From assembly GCA_964627995.1 (NCBI GenBank), contig CAZVLN010000002.1, positions 62,001 through 126,000 of the forward strand: 64,000 nt of DNA, written 5' to 3'. The DNA is from JAWLFI01 sp964627995 (GTDB taxonomy: Bacteria > Bacteroidota > Bacteroidia > Chitinophagales > Saprospiraceae). Below the pieces are notes generated by a model. It had not been told where the DNA came from. It made no database searches and saw only the letters and a list, made by a program, of their open reading frames with translations. Below, piece by piece: positions 34,615-44,950 of this stretch (position 1 is the first letter of the stretch; each line of letters starts with the position of its first letter). A program made the translations under genes and the position numbers.

Positions 34615-36537
34615 ATGCCTCACTCGAAGCCTGAACGGGTTTTAAAAGAATTTTGGGGATACGATAGTTTTCGCCCACTACAAAGACCTATTATCGACGC
34701 GGTGCTGTCGGGCCAAGACACCTTAGCTCTTTTGCCAACAGGGGGTGGAAAATCGATTTGTTATCAAGTTCCAGCGCTTTGCTTTTCTGGTTTAACTGTG
34801 GTCGTTTCACCATTAATCGCTCTAATGCAGGACCAGGTCCACCAATTGAAAAGGCGAAATATTCCGGCTCGTGCCCTGCACAGTGGTTTGAAGCGTAGTG
34901 ATATTGAAGATATTCTTAAGCAATGTGTGGATGGAAAGATTAAGTTGTTATATATCTCACCGGAGCGATTGCATACAGATTTGTTTTTAGGCCATTTACC
35001 GTATCTGAATATATCGCTTTTAGCCGTGGATGAAGCGCACTGTATTTCCCAGTGGGGCCATGAGTTTCGGCCATCGTACCGGCAAATTTCCAATATTAAA
35101 GATCATTTGAAAGGCTGTCCGATACTTGCGGTGACAGCTACAGCTACAACAGAGGTGGCTGAAGATATTACGAAGCAACTGAAAATGATAGAGGTTCAGG
35201 AGTTTCGGGGGTCTTTTCACAGAGAGAATCTAAAATTTATCGTGATTAAAGATAGTTTTGAGAACGATCGGCTATTACAGGTGGTGCAGGGTGTCAAAGG
35301 AACACAAATTATATATACTCAATCGCGCTTCCGAACAGCGGAAATAGCTCGGTTTTTGCAGCAGCGAGGATTGAAGGCCTTGTATTATCATGGCGGTCTG
35401 AGTGGGAAAGATCGCGCCGAACGCCAACAGAAATGGTTGGAGGATGAGGCTTCTATAATGGTGGCTACAAACGCTTTTGGAATGGGAGTAGATAAATCTA
35501 ATGTGCGTGCGGTCATTCATATGGATATCCCATTCAGTCCTGAAGCTTACTATCAAGAGGCCGGGCGGGCCGGGCGAGATGGTCAACCTTCTTTTGCCGT
35601 TCTGATTTACGATGATAGCTCTATCCAGCGTATAGAAGATAGGTTGAATCAAATGTATCCCGACATCCAATTCATAAAGGATGTGATGCGTGCGCTTTTT
35701 TCGTGGAGTAAATTAGCTATAGGCGCAGGACAGTATTCAAGTCTTGAATTTGACATTATTCAGTTCAGTAGGACGAATGATTGGAAACCCATGCGCGTTT
35801 TTCACGCGATGCGTCAATTGGAACTCAGCGGCTGGATTGAACTATCAAATGGGCTTTCTAGCCCTTCGCGTTTGCGTATGAAAACGGATCGTGAGGATTT
35901 ATATCGTATGCAATTAGCGGATCCTCAATTTGATGTCTTTATCAAACATCTGTTGCGCTCATACGAAGGTTTATTTATTGATTATGTTCGCATTCGGGAG
36001 CGAGATATGGCTCGGCAACTCGAAATCAGCACAGATGAAGTTAAATCTTACCTAGTAAGACTAGATAAAAGAGAAGTTATTGATTTTATTCCGGCTCAAA
36101 GTGGCGAGCGGATCACGTTTTTACAAAGTCGTCCGCCTTCTGGGGATATTTACATCAATGCGGAAACGCTTAATGCAAATAAAAAGCGGGCAAAGAAGCG
36201 CTGGGGAGCAATGAAGGCTTATATTCAGGCGGAGGAGTGCAGAACACATATTCTGCTCAATTATTTTGGGGAGTCTATGAAGGAAAACTGTGGAGCCTGC
36301 GATATTTGCCTGGGAAGCCGCCTGGAGCGGTTTGCAGACCCGGAGAAAAAGGTAGCGATTATTAAGGATATTCAAACGAAACTGGCAATACACGATTCTC
36401 TGTCGATTAGAAAATGGACTTATCAATATCCTGTAGTGTATAAAAGACGGTTGTTACAAGTTTTGTCTGAACTAGAGTCTGAAGGGAAAGTGAAAATAAA
36501 TTCCAAATTTGAAATGGAATGGGTAGATGAAGAGTAA
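34615..36537 (+). CDS. recQ: RecQ-family ATP-dependent DNA helicase
   Basis: A 640-residue superfamily 2 helicase for recombination and repair. Helicase motifs: Walker A TGGGKS (42-47), DEAH (139-142) in LLAVDEAHCISQWGHEFRPSY, SATAT equivalent VTATAT, and QEAGRAGRDGQ in motif VI. A zinc site follows with Cys542, Cys559, Cys562 and Cys565. The C-terminus (~575-640) looks like a small winged helix; I see no HRDC domain. This fits a second type of RecQ found in Bacteroidota. Overlaps the next gene by 11 bp. Confidence 0.93.
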   Translation: MPHSKPERVLKEFWGYDSFRPLQRPIIDAVLSGQDTLALLPTGGGKSICYQVPALCFSGLTVVVSPLIALMQDQVHQLKRRNIPARALHSGLKRSDIEDILKQCVDGKIKLLYISPERLHTDLFLGHLPYLNISLLAVDEAHCISQWGHEFRPSYRQISNIKDHLKGCPILAVTATATTEVAEDITKQLKMIEVQEFRGSFHRENLKFIVIKDSFENDRLLQVVQGVKGTQIIYTQSRFRTAEIARFLQQRGLKALYYHGGLSGKDRAERQQKWLEDEASIMVATNAFGMGVDKSNVRAVIHMDIPFSPEAYYQEAGRAGRDGQPSFAVLIYDDSSIQRIEDRLNQMYPDIQFIKDVMRALFSWSKLAIGAGQYSSLEFDIIQFSRTNDWKPMRVFHAMRQLELSGWIELSNGLSSPSRLRMKTDREDLYRMQLADPQFDVFIKHLLRSYEGLFIDYVRIRERDMARQLEISTDEVKSYLVRLDKREVIDFIPAQSGERITFLQSRPPSGDIYINAETLNANKKRAKKRWGAMKAYIQAEECRTHILLNYFGESMKENCGACDICLGSRLERFADPEKKVAIIKDIQTKLAIHDSLSIRKWTYQYPVVYKRRLLQVLSELESEGKVKINSKFEMEWVDEE

Positions 36538-37642
36538 AATAAAGGATAAGAGAATATTGCTTTTAGTCAGCACTGACATCACATTTGATCAGCGCGTGCA
36601 CCGCACAGCTAAAACCCTAGCCGACTTAGGTGCCAATGTATCCATTATCGGCCGCCAGCTTTCAGGTTCAGTACAATTGGATTGGGATGGTATTGATACG
36701 GAGCGTATTTCGCTTTCTTTTCAGTCTGGGCCAGGCATGTACTTTATGATGAATAAAAAAATGGTAGATGTAGCAGGTAAAGGACCCTGGGATATTGTAG
36801 TAAGTAATGATTTTGATACGTTGCTGGCTGGCTATCGCATATCGAGGAAGCATAGTTCAGCATGGATTTTAGATTCACACGAACACTTTATAGAGGTTCC
36901 GGAACTGAGAGGCCGGCCCTTCAAGCGATATGCATGGCATGCCTTGGGGTTATGGGCTACAAACCGATTAGATGCTGCTTATACCGTTTCTGATTCTTTA
37001 GCTCGTATTTTATCCTCTACCTACAACATTGATTTTTCAGTCATTGAAAACCGACCTTTGTTGCGTTCTAATGATACTGAGGTGACTACGCAGACCCGAC
37101 TACTCTTTTATCAGGGCGCTTTAAACAGGGGGCGAGGTCTTGAAAATGCCATTATAGCCATGCGTGGCATGCCCAATTATAAGCTTCAGATAGCAGGGGA
37201 TGGTGACATCAAGGATGAACTTGCAGCCATAATCCGTAGATACCACCTTTCGGATAGAGTAGAATTATTGGGTCGTATTTCTCCCGATGAGTTGGACAAG
37301 TTTACTGCGCAGGCCTGGTTGGGACTTAATTTGCTTGAGGGAAATAGTCTAAACTATTACTATTCTTTGGCTAATAAATTCTTTGACTACGCGCAGTGGG
37401 GTGTTCCTTCTATTAATCCCGCATTTCCAGAGTATATCAAGTATCACAAAAAATTTGGAGGGTGTTTACTATTGGAGGACCAATCTTCAAAGTCTTTACA
37501 GTCTAAAATTTTTGAGTTGGAGGATGACCCCAAGGCATATGATCAATTGAAAGCGGGTGCTTTAGAAATGAAAAATCATTGTCACTGGGATACGCAAACC
37601 CAGAAGTTGGAGAGAATTTATTCAGATGTTTTGGAAGAGTAG
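36527..37642 (+). CDS. Glycosyltransferase (GT-B fold, family 4-like)
   Basis: A 371-residue glycosyltransferase. The C-terminal half has the GT-B nucleotide-sugar site: LLFYQGALNRGRGLENAI, YKLQIAGDGDIKDEL, RVELLGRISPDEL and the later NSLNYYYSLANKFFDYAQWGVPSI. The N-terminal half has TFDQRVHRTAKTLADLGANVSIIGR, the acceptor-binding side. Donor and acceptor are unknown; surface polysaccharide is likely. It starts inside the end of recQ and ends 2 bp before the convergent peptidase. Confidence 0.85.
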   Translation: MKSKIKDKRILLLVSTDITFDQRVHRTAKTLADLGANVSIIGRQLSGSVQLDWDGIDTERISLSFQSGPGMYFMMNKKMVDVAGKGPWDIVVSNDFDTLLAGYRISRKHSSAWILDSHEHFIEVPELRGRPFKRYAWHALGLWATNRLDAAYTVSDSLARILSSTYNIDFSVIENRPLLRSNDTEVTTQTRLLFYQGALNRGRGLENAIIAMRGMPNYKLQIAGDGDIKDELAAIIRRYHLSDRVELLGRISPDELDKFTAQAWLGLNLLEGNSLNYYYSLANKFFDYAQWGVPSINPAFPEYIKYHKKFGGCLLLEDQSSKSLQSKIFELEDDPKAYDQLKAGALEMKNHCHWDTQTQKLERIYSDVLEE

Positions 37643-37644
37643 CC

Positions 37645-39786
37645 TCACTCAACTTTATTCACTAAATCCAATAGAAAGGCATATTCCATAGCCGTATCCT
37701 TATACCGTTCATATCTTCCAGATGCACCGCCATGGCCCGTTTCCATATTTGTGTATAAAAGGATAGGAGCATCCCCGGTTTGATGATCTCGGAGTCGGGC
37801 GACCCATTTGGCAGGTTCCCAGTATTGAACCTGTGAATCGTGAAAGCCAGTCGTGGCTAATATGGCAGGATAATTTTTGGCGTCAACATTATCATAGGGC
37901 GAATATGATTTGATATAGTCATAGGACTCTTTCTCGTTGGGATTACCCCACTCATCATATTCTCCGGTGGTTAGCGGTATGGTTTCATCCAACATGGTAG
38001 TCAAGACATCCACAAACGGAACAGCTGCAACTACACCTCTAAACAGTTCAGGGCGCATATTGACTATCGCTCCCATCAAGAGACCGCCCGCGCTTCCGCC
38101 CATAGCCAGGAGTTGGTCCGGAGTTGTTTGCTTGCTTTCAACAAAAAAGGAGGCAACATCAATAAAGTCTTGAAAAGTATTCTTCTTATTCATCATCTTG
38201 CCACCTTCATACCACTTTCTTCCCATTTCCTCTCCTCCTCTAATATGAGCAATAGCAAACATTACTCCACGGTCCAACAGGCTTAAGCGCACGTGAGAGA
38301 AGTAGGGATCTATAGAGTAGCCGTAAGAACCATAGCCGTATAACAAAAGCGGTTGGCTCTTAGTGCGGTCTAAATCTTTGTGATACACCAGCGATACGGG
38401 GACCTCTTCTCCATCTCGCGCGGTAACAATTATTCGCTTAGAATCATAATTCTCTTTCGAAAATCCACCCTGAACTTGTTGCTCTTTTATTCGCTTGATT
38501 TCTCCTGAATCAACATGGTAATCCAATGAACTCATTGGCGTAGTCATCGACGTATACTGAACCCGAATGATTCGGCTGCCGCTTTCTTCATTAACCCCAA
38601 GGTAGCTGGTGTAAGCATCTTCTTCAAAATCGATGTAGTAAGGTTTTTCTTCCCAGTCATACAAAGCAATTTTAGAAATTCCGTCAACGCGCTCGGATAC
38701 GGCGATGCCACCTTGAAATAACTCGATATCCTGAATAAGGATATCATCTCGATGCGCAATTTTTTCATTCCAATATTTTTTTCGGGTCTTTTCTAGCCCA
38801 CAAGTCATTAATCGGAAATTCTCAGCCTCCCAATTGGTAAGGATGTAAAAACTATCTGCCAAATGATCAATATCGTATTCCATTCCTCGCTCGCGCGGAT
38901 GAAATATTTTAGGCTCCAGATTAGGTTGGTCGGCGGGCACTAACCGATATTCCGAGGTTTTTGTGGCGGAGGAGGCAATGAAAATATAGTCGTTTGATTT
39001 TGATTTATCAACATAGCACACAAAAGTGGGATCAGCTTCTTCGTATACCAAGGTTATAGACTCTGGTTGATTTATCTGCTGCCGCCATATTTGAAAAGGG
39101 CGCAAAGTGGCATCTTTCCTACTGAAGAAGACCGTTTGACTGTCATTGGCCCACTCCGCTCTTCCTGTTGTGTTTTTTATAGTCGTTTCTAGGGTTTCAC
39201 CTGTTTTAAGATTCTTAAAGTATATGGTATAAATCCTGCGACTTAGTGTATCCACGCCATACGCTAACCACTGATTATCTGGACTTACAGATAGACCTGA
39301 CACCTGATAATACGAATAGCCTTCTGCCAACTTATTTACATCAAGCATTATTTCTTCCTCGGAATCTACGGTGCCTTTTTTTCGGGCGTAGATAGGATGC
39401 TCAAATGCTTCTTCATATCGCACATAATAATAGTATCCATTCTTCAGGTATGGAGCGGAAGAATCATTGGGAGCTATTCTTGATTTTATTTCTTCAAACA
39501 ACTTCTCTTCAAATGGCTTGAGATGAGCTGTTACTTGGTTCAAGTATTTATTTTCTGCTTCTAAATGAGCTATGACTGCCGAATCCTTTCGTTTATTTAA
39601 CCAGTAATACGGATCGTTTCGCTCATCTCCATGCTTGATTAAGAGAGTATCCTTTTGAGCAGCTTGTGGTGCAGAAAACGATTTTGAGGCATCCATTATA
39701 GTCATAGGTTCTTTTTGCGGTCTATCACATTGATAAAATAGTACGAGTGAACAAATAATTCCAATTAGCCTAATATTGCGTACCAT
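37645..39786 (-). CDS. ptrB: S9A-family oligopeptidase B-like lipoprotein
   Basis: A 713-residue serine peptidase of the prolyl oligopeptidase family, closest to oligopeptidase B that cuts after Arg or Lys in short peptides. A lipobox FYQC (Cys ~20) suggests a lipoprotein outside the inner membrane. Residues ~70-420 form the propeller; the hydrolase domain has the nucleophile in MGGSAGGLLMGA (~560), the Asp in TGFHDSQVQYWEP and the His in ETGHGGASGR. The PFVDVLTTMLDETIPLTTGEYDEWGNP block is typical of PtrB. Confidence 0.92.
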   Translation of the reverse strand: MVRNIRLIGIICSLVLFYQCDRPQKEPMTIMDASKSFSAPQAAQKDTLLIKHGDERNDPYYWLNKRKDSAVIAHLEAENKYLNQVTAHLKPFEEKLFEEIKSRIAPNDSSAPYLKNGYYYYVRYEEAFEHPIYARKKGTVDSEEEIMLDVNKLAEGYSYYQVSGLSVSPDNQWLAYGVDTLSRRIYTIYFKNLKTGETLETTIKNTTGRAEWANDSQTVFFSRKDATLRPFQIWRQQINQPESITLVYEEADPTFVCYVDKSKSNDYIFIASSATKTSEYRLVPADQPNLEPKIFHPRERGMEYDIDHLADSFYILTNWEAENFRLMTCGLEKTRKKYWNEKIAHRDDILIQDIELFQGGIAVSERVDGISKIALYDWEEKPYYIDFEEDAYTSYLGVNEESGSRIIRVQYTSMTTPMSSLDYHVDSGEIKRIKEQQVQGGFSKENYDSKRIIVTARDGEEVPVSLVYHKDLDRTKSQPLLLYGYGSYGYSIDPYFSHVRLSLLDRGVMFAIAHIRGGEEMGRKWYEGGKMMNKKNTFQDFIDVASFFVESKQTTPDQLLAMGGSAGGLLMGAIVNMRPELFRGVVAAVPFVDVLTTMLDETIPLTTGEYDEWGNPNEKESYDYIKSYSPYDNVDAKNYPAILATTGFHDSQVQYWEPAKWVARLRDHQTGDAPILLYTNMETGHGGASGRYERYKDTAMEYAFLLDLVNKVE

Positions 39787-39901
39787 ATTATCTTAAATTT
39801 CAAACGAATATAGATAATTTATTACAGGTACACTTAAGGCAATTATTTTCTTTGACGCTGAGAAATTTTATCTCAATAATTATTGGGATATTTGCCTGCA
39901 G

Positions 39902-41239
39902 ATGGAAAAATTGCCTTCGTATAAATATATCTTCAACCTCTCCTTTCCAATTATGTTGGGGAGCGCGGCACAAAATTTAATTGCGCTAACTGATTCGCTA
40001 TTTTTGTACCACTTTTCAGATGTTGATTTTGCTGCTATTGGTTTGGTAAGCGTGTTTTACCTAACGGTAAATGCGATCGGATTTGGATTCTCTAAGGGTG
40101 GACAAATTATGATAGCTCGCAGGTTTGGTGAGCAGAGTTATCAATTGCTTGGGAAGACCTTTCGCATGCTTTTTTTCTTTGAAATAGTTCTCGCTATTAT
40201 CATGTTTTTATTTCTATGGTACGGTACGCCATGGTTGTTCAGCTTAATTATTCAGTCCTCCGAAGTTTACGACCGTTGTTTAGAGTATCTTGTTCACAGA
40301 TCCTGGGGCGTGTTTTTTGCCTACGCCGGTCTCTGTATGATGGCTTTGTACATGGGTATTTCGAGGTCTCGCTTTATCATTCTGAATACTGTAGTCTTAG
40401 CCGTTGTCAATATATTCTTAGACTACGTGCTCATTTTTGGATATTGGGGATTTCCGGAATGGGGCATTAAAGGAGCTGGCCTGGCCAGTAGTTCAGCAGA
40501 AGTCGTCGCTGTTGCACTTTTTTTTATTTATGCCTTATTTGATAAAAAACTGAAACCCATGGAACTGTGGGTATGGGGACAAGTTCAGTGGAATTTGTTG
40601 AGCACGATGCTTAAAACATCGTTTCCCATAGTTATCCAGTACGCTGTCGGTGTAGGGAGCTGGTTTGTTTTTTTTCTACTCATAGAAAAGATGGGAGAGG
40701 AGCCGCTCGCAATTACTAATTTAGGACGCATTGTATACTTAGGATTAAGTATCCCCTGTTGGGGTTTTGCATCAGGCGTGAATACTTTGGTAAGTAATGC
40801 AATTGGAAGAGGACAATCAGGCTTAGTACTTCCAATCATTCAACGGACAGCGTGGTTTTCGTTTCTATTTACGCTGGCTATTTCTATTCCCGTTGTGATT
40901 CTACCTCAGTATCTTTTATATCCGCTTTTTGGAAGAGCAGACATGGCCCTTTTCGTAGCTGCCCAGCCAGTGTTTTATGTGATTCTTTTAATTTTAATGA
41001 CATTTTCTGTGGCTAGTATTTATTTCAATGGCTTAAGTGGTACAGGCGCTACTCTCTTTGCTTTAAAAATGCAGTCTTTTACTGCTATATTTTATGTGGG
41101 TATCTTGTTTCTAGCCATCCTTTTTTGGGGTATTTCTCTTCCATGGGCATGGAGTTTAGAGATATTATATTGGGTGCTTATTTTTGTATTTTCATTCTAT
41201 TATCTCAGAACAGAGAAATGGAAATCTGTCGTGATTTAA
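39902..41239 (+). CDS. MATE-family efflux transporter
   Basis: A 445-residue inner-membrane antiporter with twelve predicted helices, two repeats of six. Typical openings are LSFPIMLGSAAQNLIALTDSLFLYHFSDVDFAAIGLV (~14-50) and the second repeat at TMLKTSFPIVIQYAVGVGSWFVFFLLIEKMG (~237-267). MATE proteins export cationic drugs or metabolites with Na+ or H+. The substrate is unknown. A near-match -7 box (GATATTTG) lies shortly before the ATG. Confidence 0.92.
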   Translation: MEKLPSYKYIFNLSFPIMLGSAAQNLIALTDSLFLYHFSDVDFAAIGLVSVFYLTVNAIGFGFSKGGQIMIARRFGEQSYQLLGKTFRMLFFFEIVLAIIMFLFLWYGTPWLFSLIIQSSEVYDRCLEYLVHRSWGVFFAYAGLCMMALYMGISRSRFIILNTVVLAVVNIFLDYVLIFGYWGFPEWGIKGAGLASSSAEVVAVALFFIYALFDKKLKPMELWVWGQVQWNLLSTMLKTSFPIVIQYAVGVGSWFVFFLLIEKMGEEPLAITNLGRIVYLGLSIPCWGFASGVNTLVSNAIGRGQSGLVLPIIQRTAWFSFLFTLAISIPVVILPQYLLYPLFGRADMALFVAAQPVFYVILLILMTFSVASIYFNGLSGTGATLFALKMQSFTAIFYVGILFLAILFWGISLPWAWSLEILYWVLIFVFSFYYLRTEKWKSVVI

Positions 41240-41358
41240 TTTCGTTTTGTTTTCTTGATCGTTTATTTGAAACTAAAATTCAAAAATAGTCTTGCTGAAA
41301 TAGGATAAGGTATTCTTTAGCTGGTTTCTATTCTGCCTCACTATAATTTGACTTTTTC

Positions 41359-41366
41359 TATCTTTG
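41359..41366 (+). promoter_or_regulatory. smc: -7 box of smc
   Basis: TATCTTTG, exact TAnnTTTG match, ends 6 nt before ATG 41373. The in-frame TTG at 41364 overlaps the box, so the message would be almost leaderless and the TTG is not the start. Confidence 0.5.
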
Positions 41367-41372
41367 TCAGCT

Positions 41373-44300
41373 ATGAAACTTCTCCGCCTCGAAATGAAAG
41401 GATTTAAAAGTTTTGCACGGGAAACCGTCATACATTTTAATGAACGAATAACAGGCGTAGTAGGACCAAATGGATCGGGAAAGTCTAATGTAGTCGATGC
41501 GATTCGCTGGGTCTTGGGTGAGCAAAGGTCTTCAGAGCTTCGACTCGAACAGATGGGTGATGTTCTTTTTAATGGAACAAAAAGACGGAAACCAGCCCCG
41601 GTAGCGCGTGCATCTATCACCTTTGAGAATGATAAAGGGCTCATTAAATCTGAGTATAGTGAATTGACAATTACTCGTATTCTAAATCGTTCGGGAGATA
41701 GCGAATATCGACTTAACGATGTAACCTGCAGACTTAAAGATATCCGGTCTGTGTTGCTGGATACGGGCATTGGAAGTAATTCCTACGCCATCATTGCATT
41801 GGGCATGGTCGATGATATTCTCAGTGACAAAGATCAGGCGCGACGAAAGATGTTTGAACAGGCTGCCGGGATTTCAAAATATAAATCGCGCAAACGCGAA
41901 ACGCTTAATAAGTTAAAACTTACAAACGCCGACCTGGATCGCGTAGAGGACCTACTGCACGAATTGGAAAACACCCTAAAACAGCTCAAAAGGCAAGCAA
42001 AAAGAGCCGAAAAGTATCTGACCCTAAAAGATAAGTATAGATCTTACAGTATTGATTTAGCCATTTTCCATTCTAGCCAAACTCGTGATGATTTTGTATC
42101 GATTAAAAGGGAACTAGTGGAGATTGAAACTGCCGCTAGCCAACTCTCAGCTCAAATTGGCACTAAAGAAGCTGAAGTAGAAAGCAAAAAAAAGCAGAAC
42201 CTCCAAAAAGAAAGTTCAGTTAATCAAAATCAACGTGACCTTTCCGGGGTCGTTCGAGAAATTCAATCCCTTGAAAATAAGCGGGATATCACGCGACAAA
42301 GCATATCCTATGGGCAACAGTCGGTAAAAAGACTTTCCGGTCAAATCGACGATAATGAACAGAAGATTCAATCACTATCTCAAACGATATCTGGATTGGA
42401 ATCTAAACTAAAAGAAGAAAACGTCCATTTAGATCAGCGAAAAGAAATTCTTTCAGACTTAAAACACAAAAAGGAGGAAAGCAAGAAATCCTATCAAGAA
42501 ATAAAGTCTGGCCGTAATACTCGAATCAAAAAGCTGCAGGATATTCAACAACGCGAATATGACTGGAGACAGAAATTAGCAGTTTTAGAATCTCGAATGC
42601 AAGATGCCGTTAGCCAATGGAATCGCCTTCAGGAACAACGTCTAGGTCAGAAAACTCAAAGGGAAGAATTACAAACGAATTTCCAGCAACAAGAAAAGCG
42701 GGTGGGTCAGTTGGCTAGCACCTTGAATCAGCTTCAAAAAAGTGAGGAAGAGCGAAAGGAAATCGCCGAAAAGATCCAACTTCAAAAATCAAAAAAGGAA
42801 AAGGAAGCGCAAGAATTAGAGCGGAAATATGATGCCTTGCAAAACGAGTTTCAATTACTCAAAAACCTGGTAGAAAAACTGGAGGGCTTTCCCGAATCTA
42901 CAAAATACTTGATCCGGTCTAAGAAATGGGAAAAGCCCGCTGCACTTTTCTCCGATGTGCTTATCTGCCCGGCCGAATACCGAGCTGCACTGGAAAACTA
43001 TTTGGAAAACTATTTGAGTCACTTTATTGTCAATGACCGAGAAGATGCACTCAAAGGCATTCAATTACTAAAAGAGACCCAAAAAGGTAAAGCGAGATTC
43101 CTTTTAAATGAACCTCAACAATTATTGGAAAAGTCTCAAAATATTGCTCAAGCAATTCCAGCTCAGGACGTTGTCGAAACAGACTCTCTGTATGAATCCC
43201 TTATAAACCTATTACTTAAGGGGGTTTATATCGTAGATGAAGAAGCTGTTGCTTTTCAGTTGGCAGAAGAACATCCAGAGTTCACCTTTCTCGTTTCCGA
43301 TGGTAGTGCTGCTTTTCAAAAGGCCCTAATGAGTGGTGGGTCCTCGGGTTTGTTTGAAGGCAAACGACTTGGTCGAAAGAAAAACCTAAAGAGAGTTGAA
43401 AAGGAAATCAAGGATTTGAAAACTATACTTGAAGAAAAAGCACAATCAATCCAAGATTTAGAAAAAGAATGGGACGGAATAAAAAGCGAGGATAAAGAAG
43501 AAGAAATCCAGCATATTCAATTCAAGCTTGCTGAGGCCAAAAGCGAATACGAAAAGCTGGATTATCAGATAAATAATATTGAGTCCTCCCTTAGCGATAT
43601 TCATGGGCAGAGCAAAAAACTCGAGGAAACCCAAACTCAAATTAAAAAGGAGATAGCACAGATTGAGAATCAATGGTCAGACCTCAAAGTGCAAAAACGC
43701 GAATTTGAAACTAAAGTAGAACAAACGGATTCCATTTATGAAGAGCAGGGACTAGCTTTTTCAGAGCTGTCTCAACAGTATAATGAAGCGCAAATTAGCG
43801 CTATTCAGCAAGAAAATAGATGTACCCAGTTGGCAAAAGATCTCGAATACCAAAAGTCGAGAAAAGAAGATCTTTTCACCCTTCTTACACAGCATAAAAA
43901 CGAGATCAGAGAGCTGGAGGAGGAGCAAAAAAGAAATACCCAAACAGAAGAACAGGTCCGTGAAAGACTAGCTAAACTTTATCAAAAAAAGGAAGAAAAA
44001 AGCAAATCCCTAAATGTTGTTGAGCGCATTTATTTTGAAGAGCGCAATGAAATTTCCGAATTAGAGAAAGAAGTGAAAGCCTTGCATCAGATGCAGCGGC
44101 AAAAACAAGAATTTCTCCAATCCCTTAAAGACAGGCATGCAGAGACGAAAATGAAACTTCACGGGATATCTGAACGCTTAAAAGTAGAATTTGATATTTC
44201 CATCAATCAAATCATTGATCAATCTCCCGATTTTGAGGGGTCGCACGAGGAGCTGGAATCTGAAGTGCAAAAGGTAAAAGAAAAATTACAACGATTTGGC

Positions 44301-44939
44301 GATGTTAATCCCATGGCCGTCGAAGCTTATAAAGAGACCAACGAGCGATACGAACTGATGCTGGGCCAGAAGAATGATATTCTCGAGGCCCAAAAGAAAT
44401 TGGAAACTACAATTCAGGAGATCGAAACACAGGCTACCCGGCAATTTATGGATGCCTTTGAAAAAATTAGATCTAATTTTATTGACGTGTTCCGGACTCT
44501 TTTTACAGAAGGCGATGATGCTGATTTAGTCCTGACGGATCCGGACGACCCGCTGGAATCCAATGTAGAAATCGTAGCAAAACCCAAGGGGAAGCGTCCC
44601 AAAAGTCTTTCACAATTATCGGGAGGTGAAAAGACGCTCACGGCCACAGCATTGCTATTCTCACTATATCTATTAAAACCGGCCCCGTTCTGCGTCTTTG
44701 ATGAGGTAGATGCTCCCCTGGATGATGCGAATATTGAGAAATTCAATCGCATCATCAAGCGCTTTGCTGAGCAGTCACAGTTTATAATCGTGACCCATAA
44801 TAAATCCACTATGGCCGCCGTCGACATCATCTACGGTGTTTACATGAATGAGCCAGGAGTTTCGGGTTTGAGTCCCGTAGATTTTCGTCAGTTAGAACAT
44901 AAATCAGTCACTGAAACACTCTCCGACTCAAATAATTAA
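41373..44939 (+). CDS. smc: Chromosome partition protein SMC
   Basis: A 1188-residue ATPase that compacts and separates chromosomes with ScpA and ScpB. N-terminal ATPase half: GVVGPNGSGKSNVVDAIRWVLGEQ with Walker A (~28-50). Two long coiled-coil arms (~165-500 and ~675-1010) flank a hinge at about 515-675 (for instance ALFSDVLICPAEYRAALENY and LMSGGSSGLFEGKRLGRKK). The C-terminal half has the signature LSGGEKTL (1082-1089) and Walker B FCVFDEVDAPLDD. Length is standard. scpA and scpB are not in the window. ATG 41373 is chosen because the earlier TTG lies in the promoter. Confidence 0.96.
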   Translation: MKLLRLEMKGFKSFARETVIHFNERITGVVGPNGSGKSNVVDAIRWVLGEQRSSELRLEQMGDVLFNGTKRRKPAPVARASITFENDKGLIKSEYSELTITRILNRSGDSEYRLNDVTCRLKDIRSVLLDTGIGSNSYAIIALGMVDDILSDKDQARRKMFEQAAGISKYKSRKRETLNKLKLTNADLDRVEDLLHELENTLKQLKRQAKRAEKYLTLKDKYRSYSIDLAIFHSSQTRDDFVSIKRELVEIETAASQLSAQIGTKEAEVESKKKQNLQKESSVNQNQRDLSGVVREIQSLENKRDITRQSISYGQQSVKRLSGQIDDNEQKIQSLSQTISGLESKLKEENVHLDQRKEILSDLKHKKEESKKSYQEIKSGRNTRIKKLQDIQQREYDWRQKLAVLESRMQDAVSQWNRLQEQRLGQKTQREELQTNFQQQEKRVGQLASTLNQLQKSEEERKEIAEKIQLQKSKKEKEAQELERKYDALQNEFQLLKNLVEKLEGFPESTKYLIRSKKWEKPAALFSDVLICPAEYRAALENYLENYLSHFIVNDREDALKGIQLLKETQKGKARFLLNEPQQLLEKSQNIAQAIPAQDVVETDSLYESLINLLLKGVYIVDEEAVAFQLAEEHPEFTFLVSDGSAAFQKALMSGGSSGLFEGKRLGRKKNLKRVEKEIKDLKTILEEKAQSIQDLEKEWDGIKSEDKEEEIQHIQFKLAEAKSEYEKLDYQINNIESSLSDIHGQSKKLEETQTQIKKEIAQIENQWSDLKVQKREFETKVEQTDSIYEEQGLAFSELSQQYNEAQISAIQQENRCTQLAKDLEYQKSRKEDLFTLLTQHKNEIRELEEEQKRNTQTEEQVRERLAKLYQKKEEKSKSLNVVERIYFEERNEISELEKEVKALHQMQRQKQEFLQSLKDRHAETKMKLHGISERLKVEFDISINQIIDQSPDFEGSHEELESEVQKVKEKLQRFGDVNPMAVEAYKETNERYELMLGQKNDILEAQKKLETTIQEIETQATRQFMDAFEKIRSNFIDVFRTLFTEGDDADLVLTDPDDPLESNVEIVAKPKGKRPKSLSQLSGGEKTLTATALLFSLYLLKPAPFCVFDEVDAPLDDANIEKFNRIIKRFAEQSQFIIVTHNKSTMAAVDIIYGVYMNEPGVSGLSPVDFRQLEHKSVTETLSDSNN

Positions 44940-44950
44940 TATGTTTTTAT

